This document shows positions 1 to 6,264 of a stretch of 6,918 nucleotides of DNA, in pieces. The DNA comes from Clostridia bacterium. GTDB taxonomy: Bacteria > Bacillota_A > Clostridia > Lachnospirales > Lachnospiraceae. The DNA lies in assembly GCA_012515365.1 (NCBI GenBank), contig JAAYYM010000045.1, positions 1 through 6,918 on the forward strand. The letters are read 5' to 3'. Each line of letters starts with the position of its first letter. Positions within the stretch are counted from its first letter, which is position 1. The notes beneath the pieces were generated by a model. The model was not told the origin of the DNA. It saw only the letters and a program-made list of their open reading frames with translations, and searched no databases. The translations under genes and the position numbers were made by a program.

Positions 1-2209
1 TATATCCACCAATCAGAGAATAGTAGCTGAGTTGCTCTAATGTTTTTAAAGCATAGGATGGATCAGAAATTGCCATTTTGTTATTACCAGAAGAAGCACA
101 AATAGCGGCAAGATTTTGCGTAAGATATCCTTTGGTAATGCTATTATCTCCGTAGATTTTTTTAACGAGACCGATACAGTTGGAATAGATCTGGATCGCA
201 TCGCTTATTTTACCACTTTCGTACAAAAGCTTTGCATAGGATGTCAGGGTAAAGATTCCAGCAGTTGAGTATTGCATTTGTGTATTCGATAGAACTCCAG
301 CAGCCTTTTTTGTATAGTCCAGAGCTTTTTCTTGCTTTCCAAGTAGAGCGAGATACCTTCCTGCATCCAGATACATACTGGAAAGATTCAGTATCTGCGA
401 GGTTCCATATTTGGTAGCAAGAAAGATTGCCTTCTCTTCTAATTCCAGAGCCTGAATAAAATTTTGATGAATTTTAGCTGCTTTCACTGCCTGAAAGTGA
501 AGGAGCATGGCTGAGTTTTCGGTTGAAATATTACGATAATGCTGACAGATATCATTACACTCATTTAATAGTTTTTCAAAAGAGCGGAATTGCTGGTACT
601 GACTGGTTCGTTCTAAGGCAGCAAAGACGATTCGCTTCCAAATATCTTCATTATCTTTTTTAACAAAGCGTAGGGTGGTATCTACCATATCCAGTGCGAA
701 AACATGATAGCTACTTACCTCATTCACACAAGTGGATCTTAGATGTTCGAATAAGTGTGGGCAGTCATTTAATGACAAGGATTTTCGTGCATTAATTATT
801 TTCCGTATATAGGGATGTAGTTGAATCTGGTTATGTTCGATTGTCAAAAATCCCAGTTCCAACAATTCATTTACTTCATTTACACAAGTACCATACCACT
901 GATACAGTAATTTGATAGGAATACCTGTCTCAGGTGCTAGAGCAATGACAGCTAATACTTTCTGCTGATTGTGTTCTAGTTCCTGCATATCCAATAACTT
1001 TTCCATGTGGTTTTGGTATCGTCTCTTTTCAGTAGTGTTGTCTTTGGTTATTGAGATTTTGATATCATCCGAAGGAAGAAGGATATTTTCTTTTAACGCT
1101 TCAAATAATTTGGCAGGTGTTATGGCTGTATATGAGAGTAATCTTGCAACCAGTTCTACCGCCATTGTGTGATAGTCTAAAAATTCCAGAATGAGATCCA
1201 GTTCTTCCAGAGAATAATCAGTAGAAGTTCCCAAGTTGCTTTGCAATACCTGCTCTGCCTGTTTCTTGTCAGCAGTAATTGTCAATGTTTCATAAGATGA
1301 AAATAGATTTCTTGTGGTAAAGATAACCCTACATTTTAAATCACAAAATTGAGAGAGAAGACTTTCTGTGGAAGCTGTTGTGTCAAAGTTATCAATTACA
1401 AGCAGGGTATCTTCTTTTAAGGATTTTAGAAAGCGAAAATGCTTCCGGAATCGTTCTTTTTCTGTTAATCCATCCGTATCATCCACAAAATCCAAATCAG
1501 CTACCATTTCATAGAGACTACCTGAATAATCAAGGAGCAAGATGTTGGTATAGTCTTTTCGGTGAAGCTTAATATATCGTTTAATAAGTTCGCTTTTTCC
1601 AATGCCAGCTACCCCTTGTATAAAAAGTGTTTGATGTTCTTCTAGTAATTCATGTACTTCTGCTAATTCTTTTTCCCTGCCTACAAAGGTTTTAATTGGT
1701 TTTGGTAGAAGGGTAGTCAGTATAATATCATCAATTAACGGGGATGTGCCACCAGAAGCTTTTGCATCAAATTTGACAAAAGATCTGGACATACCAAACA
1801 AAAGAACTTCAGCGATAAAACATGCATATGCGTCACTTGATGATTCTGCATAAAATGAAAGTAGTCGTTCTTTTTCAAAATCGGATATGGAAGTATCCGA
1901 TATCAGAAGTGTTTTAATATCATTAGCCGCATTGGCATAATCACTCAGATAAGGAAAAAGTTCCTTTTCCATATCCTGATACATAGCTTCCTTGCGGGAA
2001 TCATCCACATAATAATTAACGATTCTAGGGCTGACCTTCGCCTGCCCTTTGATCCATTTGCAGACTAATCCGTTGTCATACATAAAATCCTCGGTATCAT
2101 TGGAAAAGCTGGCAAAAATCATATACACATAATCTATTTGTGATGTATCCGCTTCTTTCAAATAGTGGAATAAAATTGCAGATACAGAATGAAAATCAAC
2201 TCGGTTCAA
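1..2209 (-). CDS. STAND-type NTPase with TPR array (partial, 3' end beyond window)
   Basis: I translated this frame by hand: it is open for 736 codons from a TTG start (2209-2207) to the window edge with no frameshift. The TTG is supported by AAGGAGA (2223-2217) seven bases upstream and by an in-frame TAA just before it; the nearest ATG in frame is residue 29. Residues 1-155 form an unrecognised, mostly helical N-terminal domain. A GREKEL motif follows at about 177-182, then Walker A GVAGIGKSE (199-207), Walker B TLLVIDNFD (268-276), an FTTRN sensor-like motif (297-301), HTMAVELVAR (347-356) in the place of the GLPLA motif, and a winged-helix-like HPYIR near 466-470. From about residue 520 the protein is helical with TPR-like repeats spaced about 41 residues (clearest at 657-736). 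STAND proteins are signal-sensing switches that oligomerise, and many act in phage defence or regulation. A defence role here is inference. The effector would be the N-terminal domain or a domain beyond the window. Confidence 0.85.
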   Translation of the reverse strand, partial: MNRVDFHSVSAILFHYLKEADTSQIDYVYMIFASFSNDTEDFMYDNGLVCKWIKGQAKVSPRIVNYYVDDSRKEAMYQDMEKELFPYLSDYANAANDIKTLLISDTSISDFEKERLLSFYAESSSDAYACFIAEVLLFGMSRSFVKFDAKASGGTSPLIDDIILTTLLPKPIKTFVGREKELAEVHELLEEHQTLFIQGVAGIGKSELIKRYIKLHRKDYTNILLLDYSGSLYEMVADLDFVDDTDGLTEKERFRKHFRFLKSLKEDTLLVIDNFDTTASTESLLSQFCDLKCRVIFTTRNLFSSYETLTITADKKQAEQVLQSNLGTSTDYSLEELDLILEFLDYHTMAVELVARLLSYTAITPAKLFEALKENILLPSDDIKISITKDNTTEKRRYQNHMEKLLDMQELEHNQQKVLAVIALAPETGIPIKLLYQWYGTCVNEVNELLELGFLTIEHNQIQLHPYIRKIINARKSLSLNDCPHLFEHLRSTCVNEVSSYHVFALDMVDTTLRFVKKDNEDIWKRIVFAALERTSQYQQFRSFEKLLNECNDICQHYRNISTENSAMLLHFQAVKAAKIHQNFIQALELEEKAIFLATKYGTSQILNLSSMYLDAGRYLALLGKQEKALDYTKKAAGVLSNTQMQYSTAGIFTLTSYAKLLYESGKISDAIQIYSNCIGLVKKIYGDNSITKGYLTQNLAAICASSGNNKMAISDPSYALKTLEQLSYYSLIGGY

Positions 2210-2216
2210 ATAATCA

Positions 2217-2223
2217 TCTCCTT
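2217..2223 (-). promoter_or_regulatory. Ribosome binding site fixing the TTG start
   Basis: AAGGAGA on the minus strand sits seven bases before TTG (2209-2207). An ATG that overlaps the site (2217-2215) opens a frame of only three codons before TGA, so it cannot be the start. The reading frame of the long gene has a TAA immediately upstream of this site. Confidence 0.7.
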
Positions 2224-2276
2224 AGAATGTTTAAATTTCAGATTCCATCAAATGCCAGTTGCAATGGAATATCTAA

Positions 2277-2305
2277 ATTATATCACAGAATACACAAACG
2301 AACAA
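2277..2305 (-). promoter_or_regulatory. Promoter of the STAND-TPR gene
   Basis: On the minus strand, TTGTTC (2305-2300) is followed by a 17-base spacer and a perfect TATAAT (2282-2277), with a TGA just before it that makes an extended -10. Transcription would start near 2270, giving a 5' leader of about 60 bases before the TTG start. This is a prediction from consensus only. Confidence 0.6.
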
Positions 2306-2417
2306 ATGTTCTTTCAAAAAATACTCAAATTTCAATCAGTTTTCTATCAATGTCTGGGATCTCATTTCACGGTAGGATAGAAAGAAAAAGCTTTATGAAA
2401 GCGGGAAGGAGATGGCT

Positions 2418-2612
2418 ATGAACAAGGAATTTGAGCGATGTTGTAGGTTAATGGCTAAGTTGATGGAAAAGTATGGTTCTATGGTTTTACAAGATATTAA
2501 GATGGAACTTCAATACAGACCAGAGCGATGGATAATGAACGTGGATGGAAAAAAATCAAGATTTGCTACCTATGTAAAACGATTTGCTGTTTATCAATTT
2601 AGCGCTGCATAG
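2418..2612 (+). CDS. Small hypothetical protein (64 aa)
   Basis: I do not recognise this family. The start at 2418 is preferred because AAGGAG (2406-2411) lies six bases before it; the in-frame ATG at 2412 touches the ribosome site and is an unlikely start. The product begins MNKEFERCCRLM and is basic, with two helical-looking segments: an N-terminal one rich in Cys, Met and Lys, and a C-terminal one (KSRFATYVKRFAVYQF). It has no signal peptide, membrane segment or obvious catalytic motif. It lies divergently from the STAND gene and upstream of the DUF6933/recombinase pair. Size and charge would allow a DNA-binding or accessory role in the mobile element, but nothing in the sequence proves this. 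The good ribosome site is the main evidence that it is a real gene. Confidence 0.5.
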   Translation: MNKEFERCCRLMAKLMEKYGSMVLQDIKMELQYRPERWIMNVDGKKSRFATYVKRFAVYQFSAA

Positions 2613-2643
2613 AATTAAGAGCTTAAAAAAAGCTAATAAATTG

Positions 2644-2671
2644 GGGCATAGATAAGACTTATGCTATGCCC
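2644..2671 (+). terminator. Hairpin after the small gene, possible weak terminator
   Basis: GGGCATAG (2644-2651) is the exact reverse complement of CTATGCCC (2664-2671). The stem can extend inward by ATAAG/CTTAT past one bulged G, leaving a very tight loop. The downstream bases TGATTTATA are only moderately U-rich, so termination would be inefficient. The hairpin lies 32 bases after the stop of the small gene and just ahead of the DUF6933 promoter, where a terminator would be expected. Confidence 0.4.
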
Positions 2672-2700
2672 TGATTTATAACTTTAATGAAAATTATTCA

Positions 2701-2729
2701 TTGATTAAGAGTTGGAACAGTGATAAAAT
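2701..2729 (+). promoter_or_regulatory. Promoter of the DUF6933-recombinase operon
   Basis: TTGATT (2701-2706), a 17-base spacer and TAAAAT (2724-2729) form a good sigma-A promoter, with TGA before the -10 as an extended element. Transcription would start near 2736, about 70 bases before the DUF6933 gene. The -10 lies inside the first copy of a tandem 22-bp repeat, so a repeat-binding protein could control it. Confidence 0.55.
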
Positions 2730-2754
2730 AATGTTGGGACAATTGAAAAATAGT
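2711..2754 (+). repeat. Tandem imperfect 22-bp repeat over the operon promoter
   Basis: Two abutting copies occupy 2711-2732 and 2733-2754, with 16 of 22 positions identical by my count. Each begins GTTGG(A/G)ACA and ends in an A-run followed by TA(A/G)T. The 22-bp period is about two helical turns, so the conserved GTTGGNACA blocks face the same side of the DNA. The first copy covers the -10 and the second covers the predicted start site. An operator is the natural reading, but the AT-rich halves add to the match by composition alone. Confidence 0.4.
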
Positions 2755-2807
2755 AAAAAACATAATACAAACAATTCATTTTCATAGACAAGGGAGGTAT
2801 TACATTA

Positions 2808-3335
2808 ATGATTATATATTGCTCAAAGGCACTACAGACCGCATTAAAACTAAGCAAGGCAGATTTTGCGACACCAGAACAGTTAGAAAAAGAGGACAAT
2901 CCATTTTATGCATGGCATGGACATGTTGCAAAGGTGGATGGACGAAACACTATAATCCTAATGAATGATAAAACTATGTACAGCATGCTCTTTAGAAATA
3001 AACTGCCAAGAAATAAAGACAAGTTTGCAGAGGTTGTGATGGAAGCACTTCCATACACTTTCGAGGTAGGCAATATTAACACGGAAGAAATATCCACTTA
3101 TATGAGCAGTGTGGATAGTATTATATTCGCTGAGAAGGCGGATCGACAAATTACTGGAAATATCACTCGTATGATTTTAGATATGGGTTATCGTTGGGAG
3201 TATGCGTGGAGAGAAGACGAGACAATTCAGGCATATGAGGCATACGCACAAAATCGTCTTCTAAGAAAAATTGGGAAAGACTACATTATTCCCTTTGAAG
3301 AAATGTTAAAAGCCTTATGTGGAATTCACGAATAA
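2808..3335 (+). CDS. DUF6933-like domain protein (175 aa)
   Basis: The start MIIYCSKALQTALKL, the block NPFYAWHGHVAKVDGRNTII, and LMNDKTMYSMLF are the pattern I remember for DUF6933 proteins, which are small, cytosolic and of unknown function. Residues about 1-115 make up that domain. The rest (about 116-175, with ITRMILDMGYRWEYAWR) is a helical tail I do not recognise. There is no signal peptide or membrane segment. AGGGAGG (2791-2797) lies ten bases before the ATG. The stop is 21 bases before the recombinase start, and no promoter or terminator separates them, so the two genes are probably co-transcribed. The family name is recalled from memory and needs a profile search. The biochemical role is unknown, and the link with the recombinase is positional only. 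Confidence 0.75.
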   Translation: MIIYCSKALQTALKLSKADFATPEQLEKEDNPFYAWHGHVAKVDGRNTIILMNDKTMYSMLFRNKLPRNKDKFAEVVMEALPYTFEVGNINTEEISTYMSSVDSIIFAEKADRQITGNITRMILDMGYRWEYAWREDETIQAYEAYAQNRLLRKIGKDYIIPFEEMLKALCGIHE

Positions 3336-3356
3336 GAATGTGGAGGAGGAGTGCCG

Positions 3357-5030
3357 ATGAAGAAAAAACTTAAATGCTACATTTATACCAGAGTATCCAC
3401 TTCCATGCAGGTGGAAGGCTACAGTCTGGATGCGCAAAAGGATAAACTAAAAAAATATGCAGATTATCAAGAAATGGTGATTGCTGGTGAATATTCTGAT
3501 GAAGGCAAATCTGGTAAAAGTGTAGAAGGAAGACCAGAGTTTCAACAGATGCTTTGTGATATTGAAAGTGGTAAGGATAAGGTAGACTTTGTACTTGTCT
3601 TTAAGTTGTCCCGATTTGGAAGAAATGCGGCGGATGTTTTAAGCTCCTTACAGAGAATGCAGGATTTTGGTGCGAATCTTATCTGTGTAGAAGATGGAAT
3701 AGATAGCTCAAAGGACGCAGGTAAATTAATGATTTCCGTATTGTCAGCGGTAGCTGAAATTGAACGTGAGAATATTCTTGTGCAGACCATGGAAGGTCGT
3801 AGGCAGAAAGCAAGAGAAGGAAAATGGAACGGTGGATTTGCTCCATATGGGTATAAACTGGTAGATGGAGAATTACAGATTGCAGAAGATGAAGCACCTA
3901 TTATCCGTCTGATCTATGATAAATTTGTTAATACAACCATGGGGATTGGAGCAATTGCTGTATTCCTTAATCAGAATGGCTACCGAAAAAAAATCAGACA
4001 GAACAATACAATGGAGACTTTTTCATCTTCTTTTATCAAAGGAGTATTGGACAATCCAATCTATTGTGGAAAACTAGCCTTTGGCAGACGTAAGAATGAG
4101 AAAATTGCAGGAACCCGAAATGAATATCATGTGGTAAAGCAGGATTCTTATTTGATTAGCGATGGAATTCATGATGAAATTATTTCAGAGGAAAACTGGA
4201 ATTTGGCACAGAAAAAGCGTCAGGAAACTGGAGTGGGCAATGAAAAGGTTCATAGTCTTGAACACGAGCATATTTTATCTGGTATTATAAAATGTCCAAT
4301 CTGTGGAAGTGGTATGTATGGAAATGTCAATCGTAAAAAACGTAAGGATGGAACCTTATACAAAGATTACTTTTACTATGCTTGTAAACATAGAACCTTC
4401 ATTGATGGACATCATTGCACTTACAAAAAGCAATGGAATGAAGATAAGGTAAATGATGCGGTTGCTGAGATTATTGGAAAACTGGTAAATAATCCAAAGT
4501 TCGAGAATGAAATCAGGACGAAAATAGGAAATAGTCTAGATACAAAAGATTTGGAAAAAGAACATACGAACTTGAAAGAGCAGCTAAAACAGTTACAAGG
4601 TGCAAAGAATAAGCTGGCAACCCAGATGGATCATTTATCGGTAGCAGACAAGCATTATGATAAAAAATATCGGGATATGCAGGAACGCATGGATGGATTG
4701 TACGATGAAATGGATGCATTAGAATTGTCTATTGAAGAAATTGAAAGTCGTTTATTTAACATAAAACAGCAGAAAATTTCTGGCGATAACGTCTATCAAT
4801 TCCTTCTTTATTTTGATAAACTGTATGATAAGATGACTGATGGAGAGAAAAAAGAATTTGTAAAGAGCTTTGTAGAGGAAGTGCATCTTTATGATAAAGA
4901 GCAGGAAGATGGCAGATTCTTAAAGCATATCAAGTTCAAATTCCCTGTATTTTTCAATGGAGCAGAGACACAGGAACTTGATTGGGACAATGAAAGTACC
5001 GTTGAGACGGTTGTATTGATTCAAGGATAA
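3357..5030 (+). CDS. Large serine recombinase (site-specific integrase)
   Basis: This 557-aa protein catalyses strand exchange between short att sites through a 5'-phosphoserine intermediate. The N-terminal resolvase domain shows YTRVSTSMQ with nucleophile Ser14 and catalytic Arg12, then SRFGRN (85-90) and AEIERENI (about 133-140). The 'Recombinase' DNA-binding domain follows (about 160-290, beginning near GGFAPYGYKL). A zinc ribbon has Cys313, Cys316, Cys343 and Cys354, and a coiled coil (about 400-470) begins LEKEHTNLKEQLKQLQ. Length and domain order are complete for the family. I chose ATG 3357, seven bases after GGAGGAGG (3342-3349); the in-frame GTG at 3351 is one base from it and too close. 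It is probably in one operon with the DUF6933-like gene. The C-terminus ends STVETVVLIQG, which echoes the rlmD-like tail at 6313-6378 and may mark an att-related sequence. No clear terminator follows it. Confidence 0.95.
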   Translation: MKKKLKCYIYTRVSTSMQVEGYSLDAQKDKLKKYADYQEMVIAGEYSDEGKSGKSVEGRPEFQQMLCDIESGKDKVDFVLVFKLSRFGRNAADVLSSLQRMQDFGANLICVEDGIDSSKDAGKLMISVLSAVAEIERENILVQTMEGRRQKAREGKWNGGFAPYGYKLVDGELQIAEDEAPIIRLIYDKFVNTTMGIGAIAVFLNQNGYRKKIRQNNTMETFSSSFIKGVLDNPIYCGKLAFGRRKNEKIAGTRNEYHVVKQDSYLISDGIHDEIISEENWNLAQKKRQETGVGNEKVHSLEHEHILSGIIKCPICGSGMYGNVNRKKRKDGTLYKDYFYYACKHRTFIDGHHCTYKKQWNEDKVNDAVAEIIGKLVNNPKFENEIRTKIGNSLDTKDLEKEHTNLKEQLKQLQGAKNKLATQMDHLSVADKHYDKKYRDMQERMDGLYDEMDALELSIEEIESRLFNIKQQKISGDNVYQFLLYFDKLYDKMTDGEKKEFVKSFVEEVHLYDKEQEDGRFLKHIKFKFPVFFNGAETQELDWDNESTVETVVLIQG

Positions 5031-5153
5031 AAAAATAAAGGGCTGAATATGCCCATAAATCAGGAACTTTTAGACTGGAAGGCGGCATTAAAGAATTCAT
5101 TTTAGGTATAAATTTTGGTAAGCAGAATATAATAAAAGAGCTGTAAATATTAC
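5031..5153. other. Spacer between the recombinase and the AbiF RNA promoter
   Basis: I see no gene here. A small hairpin GGGC (5040-5043) / GCCC (5051-5054) follows the recombinase stop but has a four-base stem and no U-run, so it is not called a terminator. Some transcription from the recombinase operon may therefore enter the downstream RNA. Confidence 0.4.
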
Positions 5154-5182
5154 TTGACAGAAAGTAGTTAGTCGAGTACGAT
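5154..5182 (+). promoter_or_regulatory. Promoter of the structured RNA and AbiF-type gene
   Basis: A perfect TTGACA (5154-5159) is followed after 17 bases by TACGAT (5177-5182). GATAAT (5180-5185) is an alternative -10 at a 20-base spacing. Either would start transcription near 5189-5192, just before the GC-rich RNA. It is the only consensus -35 I noticed in the window, which suggests that the RNA is made at a high level. Confidence 0.6.
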
Positions 5183-5205
5183 AATTACAGTGATCGCGTT
5201 GCAGA

Positions 5206-5243
5206 AACCTGTGAGGCCTGCGACCGGGGGAGAACCTGCGGGG
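5206..5243 (+). repeat. Repeated AACCTGYGRGG motif in the structured RNA
   Basis: AACCTGTGAGG (5206-5216) and AACCTGCGGGG (5233-5243) are identical at nine of eleven positions, and both differences are transitions. Each can fold as CC, a short loop and GG, and each sits in the loop region of a separate hairpin. Two copies could be two recognition sites for one protein, but coincidence within a short GC-rich RNA remains possible. Confidence 0.5.
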
Positions 5244-5257
5244 GCTCCTCTTTTTTT
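5227..5257 (+). terminator. Intrinsic terminator between the RNA and the AbiF-type gene
   Basis: GGGGAG (5227-5232) and CTCCTC (5245-5250) pair with one G-U; an inner CC/GG pairing in the loop is possible. TTTTTTT follows at 5251-5257. The gene's ribosome site begins only 13 bases after the T-run. The protein can therefore be made only by read-through, or by transcripts that resist the hairpin, which would keep RNA in excess over mRNA. Confidence 0.65.
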
Positions 5258-5282
5258 ATTCTATGAACTGGGGGGATAGGAT

Positions 5283-6224
5283 ATGCAAAAGATTTTTCTG
5301 GATTATGACCAGCAGATAGAAAAGCTGGCAAAGGAAAAGAACCTTATTATCAAGGATAAAGCATATGCGAAAGAGATTCTGAAGCAGACAAGTTATTATT
5401 CATTAATTGGTGGATACAAAGACATCTTTAAGAACCCCACAACAAAAAAATATAATGATGGAACAAATTTCGAGGATATAGTAGAGTTATACTACTTTGA
5501 TGAGCAACTTCGTCAGATTTTTCTAAAGTATTTGATTAAAGTAGAAAATGAAATTAAATCACTAGTCTCTTACTATTTCACAGAGAAGAATGGAGAAGGG
5601 CAACAGGCGTATCTTGATGTTCATAATTATAATTACTTTGGGAAAAAGAATGTTCGAGATATTGATTACCTCGTAAGAGTTTTAAAAAACTATGTAGAGA
5701 AACCTACAGATTATCATTACATTAATCACGCACAAAAAAAATATCAAAATGTTCCACTATGGGTACTAACTAATGCACTTACCTTTGGAAATATATCAAA
5801 AATGTATATGCTATTACCACAGGATATTCAAATTAAGGTAAGTCAAAATTATCCGTATATCAATGAGCGACAGTTGGTACAGATACTGACAGTACTTGTA
5901 AAATATCGCAATGTCTGTGCCCATGGAGAGCGACTATTTACATATAGGACAACAGATAGCATTTCGAATTTACCAATTCATAAGAAAATGAATATTCCTA
6001 AAAAGGGACAGCAATACATCTATGGAAAAAATGATTTGTTTGCGGTTGCTGTCACGTTGCGATATTTGTTAAATAGTAAGTGGTATAGTGAATTTAAAAA
6101 AGAATTAGCTGCATTAATTCACAAATATCTGAAAAGTCACGATAGTATTTCAGAGGAAGAATTGTTAGAAAAAATGGGATTCCCTATAAATTGGAAATAC
6201 ATAACGAGATATCGTAAGTGTTAA
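5283..6224 (+). CDS. Abi_2/AbiF-family HEPN protein, candidate abortive-infection ribonuclease
   Basis: This 313-aa protein has the landmarks I know for Abi_2 (AbiD/AbiF) proteins: an N-terminal QIEKLAKEKNLIIKD and SYYSLIGGYKDIF (37-49), FDEQLRQIFLKYLIKVENEIKSL spread over 72-94, PLWVLTNALTFGNISKMY spread over 158-175, and KYRNVCAHGERL (207-218). The last holds an R-x4-H signature, Arg209 to His214, typical of HEPN ribonucleases. There is no signal peptide or membrane segment, so it should act in the cytosol on RNA. In AbiF systems the protein is kept silent and, on phage infection, damages RNA to stop growth; activity here is inferred from the family. A G-rich Shine-Dalgarno (5270-5275) lies seven bases before the ATG. 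Length is normal for the family and the motif is intact, so the gene looks functional. It follows a structured RNA and terminator under one promoter. A single R-x4-H motif suggests activity as a dimer, unlike two-motif Cas13. Confidence 0.9.
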   Translation: MQKIFLDYDQQIEKLAKEKNLIIKDKAYAKEILKQTSYYSLIGGYKDIFKNPTTKKYNDGTNFEDIVELYYFDEQLRQIFLKYLIKVENEIKSLVSYYFTEKNGEGQQAYLDVHNYNYFGKKNVRDIDYLVRVLKNYVEKPTDYHYINHAQKKYQNVPLWVLTNALTFGNISKMYMLLPQDIQIKVSQNYPYINERQLVQILTVLVKYRNVCAHGERLFTYRTTDSISNLPIHKKMNIPKKGQQYIYGKNDLFAVAVTLRYLLNSKWYSEFKKELAALIHKYLKSHDSISEEELLEKMGFPINWKYITRYRKC

Positions 6225-6238
6225 AATAATCAAAAAAT

Positions 6239-6264
6239 AAGATACTCTGAAAAGGGTATCTTTT
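6239..6264 (+). terminator. Terminator of the AbiF-type gene
   Basis: AAGATACTC (6239-6247) pairs with GGGTATCTT (6254-6262) through nine pairs, one T-G, with a six-base TGAAAA loop, and runs into TTTTCTGTT. The stem begins 14 bases after the stop codon. An A-run on the left side means it could also work for transcripts coming from the right. Confidence 0.75.

Larger units (their letters stand above)
2210..2417. other. Divergent intergenic region
   Basis: This AT-rich stretch separates the minus-strand STAND gene from the plus-strand small gene. It holds the minus-strand promoter (2277-2305) and the ribosome site (2217-2223) of the STAND gene. On the plus strand I see no convincing promoter: TTGCAA at 2259 lacks a well-spaced -10. 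Short plus-strand frames here read antisense into the STAND gene's first codons and have no ribosome site, so they are not called. Confidence 0.5.
5189..5257 (+). ncRNA. Structured RNA upstream of the AbiF-type gene (candidate AbiF RNA / RNA antitoxin)
   Basis: A stretch at about 70% GC (39 of 56 bases in 5195-5250 by my count) stands out from AT-rich surroundings and contains no plausible reading frame. Hairpin 1 pairs GTTGCAG (5198-5204) with CTGCGAC (5218-5224), one pair being G-U, and can close an inner CCT/AGG stem (5208-5210 with 5214-5216). Hairpin 2 pairs GGGGAG (5227-5232) with CTCCTC (5245-5250), one G-U, and runs into seven T, so it is also an intrinsic terminator. Both hairpins carry AACCTG(T/C)G(A/G)GG. 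A conserved structured RNA ahead of AbiF-type genes has been described (the AbiF RNA motif, recalled from memory), and in such systems the RNA is thought to restrain the HEPN protein. The 5' end is inferred from the promoter. A simple leader attenuator is the main alternative. Confidence 0.7.

Noticed and set aside
969..1572. Plus-strand frames at 969-1172 and 1378-1572
   Set aside because: Both lie wholly antisense to the NTPase domain of the STAND gene, whose frame holds Walker A and B motifs. They have no family resemblance.
1740..2209. TIR domain at the N-terminus of the STAND protein
   Set aside because: The MIFASFS stretch superficially recalls a TIR box 1, but no TIR box 2/3 motifs or catalytic-Glu context follow, and the segment is mostly helical.
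2140..2421. Plus-strand frame of 93 codons crossing the STAND gene start
   Set aside because: It is antisense to the first codons and ribosome site of the STAND gene, overlaps the next gene's start, and its composition is not protein-like. It has no ribosome site.
3351..3356. GTG at 3351 as the recombinase start
   Set aside because: It lies one base after GGAGGAGG, too close for initiation; ATG 3357 has ideal seven-base spacing.
2670..5064. 10-bp inverted repeat CCTGATTTAT (2670-2679) / ATAAATCAGG (5055-5064) flanking the DUF6933-recombinase unit as element ends
   Set aside because: Inverted matches of 10 bp are expected by chance in an AT-rich window this size, the match does not extend, and serine recombinase elements do not need terminal inverted repeats.
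5283..6224. Cas13 or a CRISPR-associated protein
   Set aside because: At 313 aa with one R-x4-H motif it is far too small for Cas13, and there is no CRISPR array or spacer-like repeat series nearby. The AbiF family fits fully.
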